Positions 26,759 to 37,031 of a stretch of DNA of 64,000 nt are shown piece after piece. The DNA is from Shinella sp. CPCC 101442 (GTDB taxonomy: Bacteria; Pseudomonadota; Alphaproteobacteria; Rhizobiales; Rhizobiaceae), in NCBI RefSeq assembly GCF_024704725.1, contig NZ_JALIQS010000004.1, positions 186,001-250,000 on the forward strand. Reading direction: 5' to 3'. The notes under the pieces were generated by a model, which was not told the DNA's origin, searched no databases, and was given only the letters and a program-made list of their open reading frames with translations. Position numbers and translations under genes: made by a program. Every line of letters begins with the position of its first letter. Position 1 is the first letter of the stretch.

Positions 26759-27507
26759 CAATTGCCCTCCATGCGGTTTTCGAAGAGCGTCGAGCGGCGC
26801 CCGCGCAGCACGATGTCGAACTTGTAGGCGCGCGCATCCATGGGGATCGTGTTGGCCCAGTCCAGCGCGGCGACCAGCTGCTCGACCGCCGCCCTGTCCG
26901 GGATCGTCTGCACGATGGGACACTTCCAGATCATCGGATCGCCTTCGAAATACATCTGCGTGATCAGCCGCTGGGCGAAGCCGTGGCCGAAGACGGAGAA
27001 ATGGATATGCGCCGGGCGCCAGTCGTTGACGCCGTTCGGCCAGGGATAGGGGCCGGGCTTGATGGTGCGCAAGGCGTAACAGCCGTCCGCGTCGGTGATG
27101 GTGCGCCCGCAACCGCCGAAATTCGGATCGAGCGGCGCGAGGTAGCTTTCCTTCTTGTGCCGGTAGCGCCCGCCGGCATTGGCCTGCCAGAATTCCAGGA
27201 GCGCGCCGGGCACCGGCCGCGCCCGCTCGTCGAGCACGCGACCATGCACGATGATGCGCTCGCCGATGGCGCTTTCGCCTGATCTGGCGAAATTGTGGAT
27301 CAGGTCGTTGTCGCGTTCACCCAGAATCGAATGGCCGAAGACCGGCCCCGTGATTTCCGACAGCGTGCCGTCGAGCGACAGAAGCGTCTTCTGCGGCGAG
27401 CGCAGCACGGAGGTCTTGTAGCCGGGGGTGAGACCCGGCGGATGCCACAGGCGGTCGCGGGAGAAGAAGGCGCCGGTTTCGGGATTTCGGTTGGAAGGAT
27501 CGCGCAT
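26758..27507 (-). CDS. pcaH: Protocatechuate 3,4-dioxygenase beta subunit
   Basis: The 249-residue catalytic subunit carries the Fe(III) ligands. One Tyr lies in [11 protein letters not shown], a second Tyr in [11 protein letters not shown], and two His in [12 protein letters not shown]. The fold landmark [13 protein letters not shown] is present. It oxidatively opens protocatechuate between its hydroxyls. The ATG at 27507 lies 7 bases past the pcaC stop. Gene order pcaD-C-H-G-B is that of Agrobacterium and Sinorhizobium. Confidence 0.96.
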   Translation of the reverse strand: MRDPSNRNPETGAFFSRDRLWHPPGLTPGYKTSVLRSPQKTLLSLDGTLSEITGPVFGHSILGERDNDLIHNFARSGESAIGERIIVHGRVLDERARPVPGALLEFWQANAGGRYRHKKESYLAPLDPNFGGCGRTITDADGCYALRTIKPGPYPWPNGVNDWRPAHIHFSVFGHGFAQRLITQMYFEGDPMIWKCPIVQTIPDRAAVEQLVAALDWANTIPMDARAYKFDIVLRGRRSTLFENRMEGN

Positions 27508-27514
27508 CGTCGCC

Positions 27515-27913
27515 TCAGGCCGCCTGTTCCGCATCCATATCCGCAAAGACCTGCTTGGCCATGCGGATCGCCCGGTTGGCGGCCGGCACGCCGGCATAGA
27601 TGGCCACATGCAGCAGCGCTTCGGCAATGTCTTCGCGGCTCGCACCGGTATTGACGGTGGCACGGACATGCATCGCCACCTCTTCGTCATGGCCCAGCGC
27701 TGCCAGCAGCGCGATCGTCACCAGGGAGCGCTCGCGCTTCGTCCAGCCGGGGCGCGACCAGACGGCACCCCAGGCGCTTTCGGTGATCAGCTCCTGAAAA
27801 GGCTGGTCGAAGGCGGTGGCGGCGGCACTGGCGCGGTCGACATGGGCGTCGCCGAGCACGGCGCGACGCGTCGCCATTCCCGCGCGGTAGCGCTCTGACT
27901 GCGGTTCAGGCAT
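27515..27913 (-). CDS. pcaC: 4-carboxymuconolactone decarboxylase
   Basis: The 132-residue AhpD-like-fold protein has [12 protein letters not shown] near 17, [23 protein letters not shown] near 48, and the catalytic region [20 protein letters not shown] with [22 protein letters not shown]. It decarboxylates gamma-carboxymuconolactone to beta-ketoadipate enol-lactone. Its ATG overlaps the pcaD end by 8 bases. PcaC and PcaD are fused in some bacteria (PcaL); here they are separate. Confidence 0.95.
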   Translation of the reverse strand: MPEPQSERYRAGMATRRAVLGDAHVDRASAAATAFDQPFQELITESAWGAVWSRPGWTKRERSLVTIALLAALGHDEEVAMHVRATVNTGASREDIAEALLHVAIYAGVPAANRAIRMAKQVFADMDAEQAA

Positions 27914-28718
27914 GCAGCTTTCCTCCGACGGGAAGGGTATCGATGAAGGCGCGGATCATCTCTGTCAGCATTTCCGGTTGCTCGACGCAGGGAATGTGGC
28001 CTGCATCCTTGATGACCTCATAGCGCGCGCCGTGGATGAGTTTTGCCATGGAGAGCACGAGATCCGGCGGCGTCGAACCGTCCTGGTCGCCGACGACGCA
28101 CAGCGTGGGCACTGCTATGCGCTTCGTCTGCTCGGTGAGGTCGGCATCGCGCAGCGCCGCGCAGGTGGCGGCGTAACCCACGGCGGACTGGCGCGTCAGC
28201 ATGTTGCGGTATCCGTGATAGGCGGCGTTCTCCGGCCGGCGGAAGGCGGGGGTGAACCAGCGCTCCATGATGCCGTCGGCAAGGCTCTCGATGCCCCTCG
28301 TCTCGACGCTTTCGATGCGGGCGTTCCACGTTTCCGCCGTGCCGATCTTGTGCGCGGTGTCGCAGAGAACGAGCCCTTTCACGAGGTCCGGGCGGTTTGC
28401 CTCCAGCCCCTGCGCGATCATGCCGCCGACCGAGAGGCCGCAGATCACGGCTTCCTTGACGTTCAGCCGGTCGAGCAGGGCAGCGAGATCCAGCACATGG
28501 TCGTCGATCGAATAGGGCACCTGGCCGAGGTCGGAAAGGCCATGGCCGCGCTTGTCATAGGTGATGATCGGGAAATCACCGGCAAGGCGCACGACGACGT
28601 CGCGCCAGATGCGGAAATCCGTGCCGAGCGAGTTGATGAAGACGATCACCGGCTTGCCGGCCGGGCCGCCGATCAGCTGGTGATGCAGGATCACGTCATT
28701 GACGGTTGCGAATTGCAC
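27906..28718 (-). CDS. pcaD: 3-oxoadipate enol-lactonase
   Basis: The 270-residue alpha/beta hydrolase opens the enol-lactone to beta-ketoadipate. The nucleophile elbow is CGLSVGGMIAQGL near 100, and the catalytic His is in IKDAGHIPCVEQPE near the C-terminus, with the acid in VVGDQDGSTP. I assign a GTG start at 28718: GGAG lies 6 bases upstream and the N-terminus becomes MQFATVNDVILHHQ, as in homologues. A nearby ATG two bases upstream is out of frame. It is the first gene of pcaDCHGB and divergent from pcaQ. Confidence 0.93.
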   Translation of the reverse strand: MQFATVNDVILHHQLIGGPAGKPVIVFINSLGTDFRIWRDVVVRLAGDFPIITYDKRGHGLSDLGQVPYSIDDHVLDLAALLDRLNVKEAVICGLSVGGMIAQGLEANRPDLVKGLVLCDTAHKIGTAETWNARIESVETRGIESLADGIMERWFTPAFRRPENAAYHGYRNMLTRQSAVGYAATCAALRDADLTEQTKRIAVPTLCVVGDQDGSTPPDLVLSMAKLIHGARYEVIKDAGHIPCVEQPEMLTEMIRAFIDTLPVGGKLHA

Positions 28719-28738
28719 ATCTGTCTCCTTCCAATTCG

Positions 28739-28758
28739 CAGATTGGTTTGGCAATCTG
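28739..28758 (-). promoter_or_regulatory. Inverted repeat in the pcaD leader
   Basis: CAGATTG (28739-28745) and CAATCTG (28752-28758) are perfect arms around GTTTGG, just upstream of the pcaD ribosome site. It could be a leader hairpin limiting ribosome access or a second regulator site. Confidence 0.4.
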
Positions 28759-28789
28759 GTTCGGTAAAATGATATTTTCGGCCATTCCA

Positions 28790-28805
28790 ATAACGTATGG
28801 GTTAT
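28790..28805 (+). promoter_or_regulatory. Candidate PcaQ binding site
   Basis: ATAAC-GTATGG-GTTAT is a dyad that fits the ATAACC-N4-GGTTA type motif that I recall for PcaQ in Agrobacterium and Sinorhizobium, with one mismatch in the left arm. It overlaps the pcaQ start codon and lies about 75 bases upstream of pcaD, as expected for autorepression and activation of pcaD. Confidence 0.6.
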
Positions 28806-29736
28806 GAAGTCCGTGATCGATAGCCGCATCAAGGTCCGCCATCTCCAGACCTTTGTCGAGGTGGCGCGCCAGAAGAGCGTGATGAAGGCCGCCGGCCTCC
28901 TGCATGTCAGCCAGCCGGCGGTGACGAAGACCATTCGCGAGCTGGAGGAGGTCCTCGGCGTCGCCGTCTTCGAGCGGGACGGACGCGGGATCAGGATCAC
29001 CCGCTACGGCGAGGTGTTTCTCAAACATGCCGGTGCCGCGCTGGCGGCGCTGCGGAACGGCCTCGATTCCGTTTCGCAGGCGCGCGCGGGTGCCGCGCCG
29101 CCCGTCCGCATCGGCGCGCTGCCGACAGTCTCGACGCGCATCATGCCCGGCGCGATGCGGCTCTTTCTCGGAGAGGAAACCGGCGCGCGGGTCAAGATCG
29201 TGACGGGGGAGAATGCGGTGCTGCTGGAGCAGCTGCGTGTCGGCGATCTCGATCTCGTCATCGGGCGCCTGGCCGCGCCCGAGCAGATGACGGGCTTTTC
29301 CTTCGAACATCTCTATTCGGAGAAGGTGGTGTTTTGCGTGCGAGCCGGGCATCCGCTGCTGGCCGGCGGCGCGCTCCTTGCACGGCTCGGTGCCTTTCCG
29401 GTGCTGATGCCGACGCGGGGCTCGATCATCCGCCCCTTCGTCGAGCGTTTCCTGATCGCCAACGGCATAGGCGAGGTGGCGAACCCGATCGAGACCGTTT
29501 CCGACGCTTTCGGCCGCGCCTTCGTGCGCGAAGGCGATGCGGTGTGGATCATTTCCGAGGGCGTGGTGGCTGGCGATATCGCCGAAGGCGTGCTGGCGGC
29601 GCTGCCGCTCGATACGAGCGAGACGAAGGGCCCCGTCGGCCTCACCATGCGCGCGGATGCCGTGCCCTCCCTGCCGCTCGCCATCCTTATGCAGACAATC
29701 CGGGACGTGGCGGGAGCGATTACACGGTCGCCCTAG
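28804..29736 (+). CDS. pcaQ: LysR-type activator of the protocatechuate operon
   Basis: The 310-residue LysR protein has an N-terminal HTH (about 12-70) with RHLQTFVEVARQKSVMKAAG and LLHVSQPAVTKTIRELEEVL, then a co-inducer domain. In Agrobacterium PcaQ activates pcaDCHGB in response to beta-carboxymuconate and gamma-carboxymuconolactone. Its divergence from pcaD and the dyad over its start codon fit that role. No strong ribosome site precedes the ATG (GTATGGGTT only). Confidence 0.92.
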   Translation: MKSVIDSRIKVRHLQTFVEVARQKSVMKAAGLLHVSQPAVTKTIRELEEVLGVAVFERDGRGIRITRYGEVFLKHAGAALAALRNGLDSVSQARAGAAPPVRIGALPTVSTRIMPGAMRLFLGEETGARVKIVTGENAVLLEQLRVGDLDLVIGRLAAPEQMTGFSFEHLYSEKVVFCVRAGHPLLAGGALLARLGAFPVLMPTRGSIIRPFVERFLIANGIGEVANPIETVSDAFGRAFVREGDAVWIISEGVVAGDIAEGVLAALPLDTSETKGPVGLTMRADAVPSLPLAILMQTIRDVAGAITRSP

Positions 29737-29802
29737 TCGCGGTTGCGCAGTGCGGCCGGCCGTGTCAGCCTCGGTCTCCAGATCGCACGGGGAGAGCATG
29801 GG

Positions 29803-31799
<1,997 letters not shown>

Positions 31800-31814
31800 T
31801 CAGACGGCGGCGAT

Positions 31815-32711
31815 ATGACGAAATCCGTTCCGACCTACGACCTCTATGGCGAAAGGGCCGGCAATAGGCCGGATTTCTGGCTGCATTGCGAGACGATCCC
31901 GTCGCGCAGCAGCCTGCACCGTTACGAGATCGGCCTGCACCGGCACGAGAGCTTCTTCCAGATCCTGTACATCTCCGCCGGATCGGGCGATGCCCGGTTC
32001 GGCAAGGAGACGGTAACGCTCGCGCCGCCCGCCATCGTCACCGTGCCGCCGGCCGTCGGCCACGGTTTCCGTTTTTCCCGCGATGTCGATGGTCACGTCT
32101 TCACGATGCTCGCCTCGCATCTGCGCCTTGCCGGCGAGGCGGGGCGTTTTGCGGCGGAGCCGCGTGTCACGCCGCTCGATGCCGGCGATCCGGACAGCGC
32201 CTTTGTGCTGGCGACGCTGGAGCGGCTGGCGGGTGAATGGGCGCAGCGGCGCAGCGGCCGCACCGACCTGATGGAAGCCTATCTGGTCTCTGTGCTGACG
32301 CTGACGGCGCGGTTGTGGAGCCGGAACAGCTCCAATGAGGAGGCAAAGGAAGGGGCGGGCGAGACGGCCCGCCGCATGGAGCATCTCAACGGCCTCATCC
32401 AGCAGCATTTCCGCAGCCAGAAGCCGGCGCAGTTCTATGCCAGGGAAATCGGTGTTTCGCCGACGCATCTCAACCGGATCGTCAAGGTGGCGACGGGCCT
32501 GACGGCGCATGCCTATATCGCGCGAAAGCTCATCGACGAGGCAAAGCGCGCGCTCGTCTTCACGGAGATGCCGGCGCAGGAGGTCGGCCTTGTGCTCGGC
32601 TTTGCCGACGCCGCCTATTTCTCGCGCTATTTTTTGCGGGCGGCGGGCGCGACACCGCGCGCCTTCCGGCTGGCCGAACGGGCGCGTCTTTCTGCTCAAT
32701 CGTCGGAATAG
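31815..32711 (+). CDS. pobR: AraC-family activator of pobA
   Basis: The 298-residue protein has an N-terminal cupin-like sensor (HRYEIGLHRHESFFQILY near 36-53) and a C-terminal pair of AraC helix-turn-helix motifs (about 195-290). The latter include FYAREIGVSPTHLNRIVKVATG and GLVLGFADAAYFSRYFLRAAG. Rhizobial pobA genes are controlled by AraC-type PobR responding to 4-hydroxybenzoate; its position 114 bases from pobA on the opposite strand supports the name. Only a weak ribosome site (GGCGGCG) precedes the ATG. Its 3' end overlaps the next convergent gene by 16 bases. Confidence 0.88.
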   Translation: MTKSVPTYDLYGERAGNRPDFWLHCETIPSRSSLHRYEIGLHRHESFFQILYISAGSGDARFGKETVTLAPPAIVTVPPAVGHGFRFSRDVDGHVFTMLASHLRLAGEAGRFAAEPRVTPLDAGDPDSAFVLATLERLAGEWAQRRSGRTDLMEAYLVSVLTLTARLWSRNSSNEEAKEGAGETARRMEHLNGLIQQHFRSQKPAQFYAREIGVSPTHLNRIVKVATGLTAHAYIARKLIDEAKRALVFTEMPAQEVGLVLGFADAAYFSRYFLRAAGATPRAFRLAERARLSAQSSE

Positions 32712-33343
32712 CGCTCTTCCATCCAGGGGTCGCCGCGCATGTGATAGCCGTTGCGCTCCCAGAAACCAGCCTGGTCGCCGGGCAGGAAATCGATACGCGT
32801 CAGCCACTTGGCGCTTTTCCAGAAATACAGATGCGGCACGACGAGGCGCATCGGCCCGCCATGCTCGATGGAGAGCGGTCGGCCCTCCCAATGGGTGGCG
32901 AGGATGGCGTCCTCTACGGCGAAATCGGCAAGCGGCAGATTGGTCGTGTAGCCGTCATAGCTCGTCAGCATGACAAAACTCGCCTCTGGCCGCGGCATGA
33001 CGCGGTCGAGCAGGTCGCGCGTGGCGACACCCTCCCAGCGGTTGTCGTAGCGCGACCATGTCGTCACGCAGTGGATGTCGGACAGTTTCCGACTCTGCGG
33101 CAGGGCGAGGAATTCAGACCAGCCGAAGGATGTGGGGTTCTCCGCACCGCCCTTCACATCGAGCCGCCAGCTTTCCGGGCGGATGACGGGCTGTTGGCCG
33201 AGGTCGAGCACGGGCCAGTTGGTGACGAGATGCTGGCCGGGCGGCAGGCGGTCGGTTTCCGGTCGGGTAATCCGGCCCGTCAGGAATTTGCCCTGGTCGG
33301 CCCATTGGCGCTTGGTGCGGGTGAGCTTGCTCTCGTCGTCCAT
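32696..33343 (-). CDS. Sulfite-oxidase-like molybdopterin oxidoreductase
   Basis: The 215-residue protein is a catalytic-domain-only member of the sulfite oxidase/YedY (MsrP) fold. The molybdenum-ligating cysteine is in LSDIHCVTTWSRYDNRWEG near 93, and cofactor-binding segments are FVMLTSYDGYTTNLPL and MRLVVPHLYFWKSAKW. There is no twin-arginine signal, unlike MsrP, so it is probably cytoplasmic. CAGGAGA precedes the ATG. It is a lone gene between pobR and pcaR; its substrate and link to aromatic metabolism are unknown. Confidence 0.85.
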   Translation of the reverse strand: MDDESKLTRTKRQWADQGKFLTGRITRPETDRLPPGQHLVTNWPVLDLGQQPVIRPESWRLDVKGGAENPTSFGWSEFLALPQSRKLSDIHCVTTWSRYDNRWEGVATRDLLDRVMPRPEASFVMLTSYDGYTTNLPLADFAVEDAILATHWEGRPLSIEHGGPMRLVVPHLYFWKSAKWLTRIDFLPGDQAGFWERNGYHMRGDPWMEERYSDD

Positions 33344-33398
33344 GGCGGTCTCCTGTTGCGCTGCAAAAGGTGGGGGCCGCCCTTGCCCTCTGTCAAGA

Positions 33399-34154
33399 TC
33401 AGGAGAGCAGCGGGCGCAATGCCGCCTGCACCTCGCGCATGGCCGGAAGATAGCGTTCGACCATCTCCTGCGCCGCCGCATGCACGGCCGGCGTACCGAT
33501 ATTGAGGGCGGCGACGGCCCGTCCCCGGGCGTTTTCCAAGGGCAAAGCGATGGAGCGCAGACCGATTTCAAGCTCCTGATCGATCAGCGCATAGCCCTGC
33601 CTGCGCACCTCGGAAAGTTCGGCCATCAGGATGTCCGGATCGGTCTTGGTGAAGGGCGTATTGGCCTTGCGCTGCGAGGCGTCGATGATGGCGCGGGCTT
33701 CCGTCTCGGGAAGGGCGGCGAGCAGCACGCGACCCATGGAGGCGCAGTAGGCCGGCAGCCGCGAGCCCGCCGTCAGGCTGATCGACATGACGCGCTTCTG
33801 CGCCGCCCGTGCGACATAGACGATCTCCGTGCCGTCGAGCACCGAGGCCGAGGCGCTCTGGCCGACTTTTTCGGAAAGCTGGTCGAGATAGGGCTGGACG
33901 AGCCGTGGCAGCGGCGTCGCGGAGAGATAGGCATGGCCGAGGCGCAGGATCCTTGGCGTCAGCTCGAAGAACTTTCCGTCATAGGCGGCGTAGCCGAGTT
34001 CGGCGAGCGTCAGCAGGCAGCGCCGTGCCGTCGCCCGGTCAAGGCCGGTTTCCCTCGAAATGTCCGTGATGGTGAGGCGTGGCTTCGTTTCGCCGAAGGC
34101 CTCGATGACCCTGAGGCCCTTGGCAAACCCGCCGATGAAGTCCGTCTCTCGCAT
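33399..34154 (-). CDS. pcaR: IclR-family regulator of pcaIJF
   Basis: The 251-residue protein has an N-terminal winged helix (about 8-65) with LTITDISRETGLDRATARRCLLTL and a C-terminal IclR effector domain with ASMGRVLLAALPE and VAALNIGTPAVHA. PcaR activates pcaIJF in response to beta-ketoadipate. The gene is divergent from pcaI with a good match to the PcaR box between them. CGGAGAT precedes the ATG at 34154. IclR proteins PcaR, PcaU and PobR are close relatives, so the name depends on context. Confidence 0.9.
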   Translation of the reverse strand: MRETDFIGGFAKGLRVIEAFGETKPRLTITDISRETGLDRATARRCLLTLAELGYAAYDGKFFELTPRILRLGHAYLSATPLPRLVQPYLDQLSEKVGQSASASVLDGTEIVYVARAAQKRVMSISLTAGSRLPAYCASMGRVLLAALPETEARAIIDASQRKANTPFTKTDPDILMAELSEVRRQGYALIDQELEIGLRSIALPLENARGRAVAALNIGTPAVHAAAQEMVERYLPAMREVQAALRPLLS

Positions 34155-34187
34155 TGTATCTCCGATCCCGCGTGTATCATTCAGCTT

Positions 34188-34202
34188 GTGCGAATATTGA
34201 AC
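34188..34202 (-). promoter_or_regulatory. Candidate PcaR box
   Basis: Read on the minus strand this is GTTCAATATTCGCAC, which matches 13 of 15 positions of the GTTCGATAATCGCAC box that I recall for Pseudomonas PcaR. A further TTGTGCG/CGCACAA inverted pair (34186-34192, 34216-34222) brackets the region. It lies between pcaR and pcaI. Confidence 0.6.
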
Positions 34203-34279
34203 AAAAGTCAAATAACGCACAAACCGGATTGTCGATCTTCCCCTTCGGATCTACCTGTGGTGCCACACGGGAGATTTGC

Positions 34280-34987
34280 ATGGACAAGACCATCAAAAGT
34301 CTGGCGGAGGCCGTTTCCGGCATCGGCGACGGGGCGACGGTGATGATCGGCGGTTTCGGCGGTTCGGGCGCGCCGATCGAACTCATCCATGCCCTGATCG
34401 AAAGGGGAGCGAGGGATCTCACCGTCATCAACAACAATGCCGGCAACGGCCGTGTCGGCATCGCGGCGATGATCGATGCGGGACGGGTCAGGAAGATGAT
34501 CTGCTCCTTCCCGCGCTCCACCGATCCACGCGCCTTCACCGACAGCTATCTCGCCGGCGAGATCGAGCTGGAGCTGGTGCCGCAGGGCACGCTTGCCGAG
34601 CGCATCCGCGCCGGCGGTGCAGGCATTCCCGCCTTCTACACCCCGACGGGGTTTGGCACGGAACTGGCCGAAGGCAAGCCGGTCGCCGAGTTCGATGGCC
34701 GCATGTATGTGCAGGAACGCTGGCTCAAGGCGGATTTCGCGCTGATCAAAGCGCATGTCGGCGATATCAATGGCAATCTCATCTACAACAAGGCCGCGCG
34801 CAATTTCAGCCCGCTGATGTGCATGGCCGCGGCAAAGACGATCGTGCAGGTCTCCCGCCTGGTGAAACCGGGCGGCATCGATCCCGAACACGTCGTGACA
34901 CCCGGCATCTTCGTCGACCGGATCGTCGAAGTCGCCGATCCCGGGCAGGAGGAAGACCTCATCCGCGCAGGAGTGGCCTACGCATGA
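34280..34987 (+). CDS. pcaI: 3-oxoadipate CoA-transferase subunit A
   Basis: The 235-residue alpha subunit transfers CoA from succinyl-CoA to beta-ketoadipate together with PcaJ. The CoA-binding signature GDGATVMIGGFGGSGAP near 16-32 and the ENGAG-like segment VGDINGNLIYNKAARNFSP near 160 are present. GGGAGA precedes the ATG at 34280. PcaJ starts within its stop codon (ATGA), giving translational coupling of the two subunits. Confidence 0.95.
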   Translation: MDKTIKSLAEAVSGIGDGATVMIGGFGGSGAPIELIHALIERGARDLTVINNNAGNGRVGIAAMIDAGRVRKMICSFPRSTDPRAFTDSYLAGEIELELVPQGTLAERIRAGGAGIPAFYTPTGFGTELAEGKPVAEFDGRMYVQERWLKADFALIKAHVGDINGNLIYNKAARNFSPLMCMAAAKTIVQVSRLVKPGGIDPEHVVTPGIFVDRIVEVADPGQEEDLIRAGVAYA

Positions 34988-35673
34988 CCCTCGATACGCA
35001 TGAAGGCATCAAGCTTTCCAACGCGCAGATCGCCTGGCGCGCGGCGCAGGACATCGCCGACGGCGCCTATGTCAATCTCGGCATCGGCTTTCCCGAAATG
35101 GTCGCGCGCTACCAGCCTGAAGGCCGCGAGGCGATCTTCCACACGGAAAACGGCATCCTCGATTTCGGCGCGGCGCCGCCGGCCGGCGAGGAGGACTGGG
35201 ATCTCATCAATGCCGGCAAGAAGGCGGTGACGCTGAAGCCGGGTTCTGCCTTCTTCCACCATGCCGACAGCTTCGCCATGGTACGCGGCGGTCATCTGGA
35301 TGTGGCGATCCTTGGTGCATACCAGGTGGCGGAAAACGGCGATCTCGCCAACTGGCGCGTCGGCTCGAAGGGCGTGCCGGCGGTCGGCGGGGCGATGGAC
35401 CTGGTGCATGGCGCAAAACAGGTCGTGGTCATCACCGAGCATGTCACCCGCAACGGCGAGCCGAAGCTGGTGGAGCGCTGCACCTTCCCGCTGACAGGCG
35501 TCGGCTGCATCACGCGCATCTATACGAGCCATGCCGTGATCGACGTTTCGGGCGGCCGGTTCGTGCTTCGGGAACAGCTGGCGGGCATGACGATCGAGGA
35601 ATTGCAGGCTATGACGGGCGCGAAACTCCATCTCGACGGCCCCGTCGGCGATCTCGTCGTGCCCGAACTCTGA
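34984..35673 (+). CDS. pcaJ: 3-oxoadipate CoA-transferase subunit B
   Basis: The 229-residue beta subunit carries the catalytic glutamate, in AIFHTENGILDFG near 50, with GIGFPEMVARY near 33 and GGHLDVAILGAYQV near 103. It forms the heteromeric transferase with PcaI. The start overlaps the pcaI stop by 4 bases. A 66-base gap separates it from pcaF. Confidence 0.95.
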   Translation: MTLDTHEGIKLSNAQIAWRAAQDIADGAYVNLGIGFPEMVARYQPEGREAIFHTENGILDFGAAPPAGEEDWDLINAGKKAVTLKPGSAFFHHADSFAMVRGGHLDVAILGAYQVAENGDLANWRVGSKGVPAVGGAMDLVHGAKQVVVITEHVTRNGEPKLVERCTFPLTGVGCITRIYTSHAVIDVSGGRFVLREQLAGMTIEELQAMTGAKLHLDGPVGDLVVPEL

Positions 35674-35739
35674 AACACTGCGCAATTCCGGACGCAGAAC
35701 CGCTGCGCACTTTTGCTGGAATTGCTTGAGAGGAAAACC

Positions 35740-36945
35740 ATGTCTGACGCCTATATCTGCGACTATATCCGCACGCCCATCGGCCGCTTCGGCGGTTCGC
35801 TCTCGGCTGTCCGAGCCGACGATCTCGGCGCGATCCCCCTGAAGGCGCTGATGGCGAAGAATGCCGGCATCGACTGGGAAGCCGTCGACGATGTGATCTT
35901 CGGCTGCGCCAACCAGGCGGGCGAGGACAACCGTAATATCGCGCGCATGTGCTCGCTGCTGGCGGGCCTGCCCGTCTCGGTCTCGGGCACGACGATCAAC
36001 CGGCTCTGCGGCTCGGGCATGGACGCCGTCATCGCCGCTGCACGCGCCATCAAGGCCGGTGAGGCGGAGCTGATCGTCGCGGGCGGCGTGGAGAGCATGA
36101 GCCGTGCGCCCTTCGTCATGCCCAAGGCCGAGACCGCATTCTCGCGTCATGCGGAAATCCACGATACGACCATCGGCTGGCGTTTCATCAATCCACTGAT
36201 GAAGAAGCAGTACGGTGTCGATTCCATGCCGGAGACCGGCGAGAACGTCGCCGAGGACTTTTCCATCTCCCGTGAAGATCAGGATGCCTTTGCCGTGCGC
36301 TCCCAGGCGAAGGCCGCCGCGGCGCAGGCGAACGGCCGGCTGGCCAGGGAGATCACACCCGTTGTCATTGCGCAGAGGAAGGGCGATCCGATCGTGGTGG
36401 AAAAAGACGAGCACCCGCGCGCCACCACACTCGAGGCACTGGCCAAGCTCGGCACGCCCTTCAGGAAGGAGGGTGGCACGGTAACGGCCGGCAATGCTTC
36501 CGGCGTCAACGACGGTGCGGCGGCCCTCATCATCGCCTCGGAGGCAGCCGTGAAGAAATATGGCCTGACGCCGGTTGCGCGCATCCTCGGCGGCGCCATG
36601 GCGGGCGTTGCGCCGCGCATCATGGGCATAGGCCCGGTTGCGGCCACGCAGCGCCTCTGCGCCCGCCTCGGCCTGAAGCCGTCTGATTTCGATGTGATCG
36701 AACTCAACGAAGCCTTCGCCTCGCAGGGCCTTGCCACGCTGCGCGAACTCGGCATCGCAGAGGATGCGGAGCACGTCAATCCGAACGGCGGCGCCATCGC
36801 GCTTGGTCATCCGCTCGGCATGTCCGGCGCGCGCATCACCGGCACGGCGGCGCTGGAGCTACAACTCACCGGCGGGAAGCGCTCGCTTTCCACCATGTGC
36901 ATCGGCGTCGGCCAGGGCATTGCGGTGGCGCTGGAGCGGGTCTGA
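35740..36945 (+). CDS. pcaF: 3-oxoadipyl-CoA thiolase
   Basis: This enzyme performs the last step of the pathway, cleaving beta-ketoadipyl-CoA with CoA to succinyl-CoA and acetyl-CoA. The 401-residue thiolase has the acyl-accepting cysteine in NRLCGSGMDAV near 91, GGVESMSRAPFVMPK near 117, NPNGGAIALGHPLGMSGAR near 347, and the C-terminal cysteine in LSTMCIGVGQG near 387. Gene order pcaIJF matches other rhizobia. GAGAGGAAAA precedes the ATG at 35740; the longer upstream frame is not needed. Confidence 0.96.
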   Translation: MSDAYICDYIRTPIGRFGGSLSAVRADDLGAIPLKALMAKNAGIDWEAVDDVIFGCANQAGEDNRNIARMCSLLAGLPVSVSGTTINRLCGSGMDAVIAAARAIKAGEAELIVAGGVESMSRAPFVMPKAETAFSRHAEIHDTTIGWRFINPLMKKQYGVDSMPETGENVAEDFSISREDQDAFAVRSQAKAAAAQANGRLAREITPVVIAQRKGDPIVVEKDEHPRATTLEALAKLGTPFRKEGGTVTAGNASGVNDGAAALIIASEAAVKKYGLTPVARILGGAMAGVAPRIMGIGPVAATQRLCARLGLKPSDFDVIELNEAFASQGLATLRELGIAEDAEHVNPNGGAIALGHPLGMSGARITGTAALELQLTGGKRSLSTMCIGVGQGIAVALERV

Positions 36946-37031
36946 TCGGCGCGATGTCACCGGGCGGTTGACAAGCCGCCCGGCATTTCGCACCCATGCT
37001 GGCCACATTCCTGTTTCGACGACGGCCCGCC

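Noticed and set aside
26144-27507. pcaG and pcaH as a recent tandem duplication
   Set aside because: They are the ancient paralogous alpha and beta subunits of protocatechuate dioxygenase, with different metal-site residues.
28680-28724. ATG at 28720 as pcaD start
   Set aside because: It is out of frame with pcaD; the GTG two bases later is in frame and correctly spaced from GGAG.
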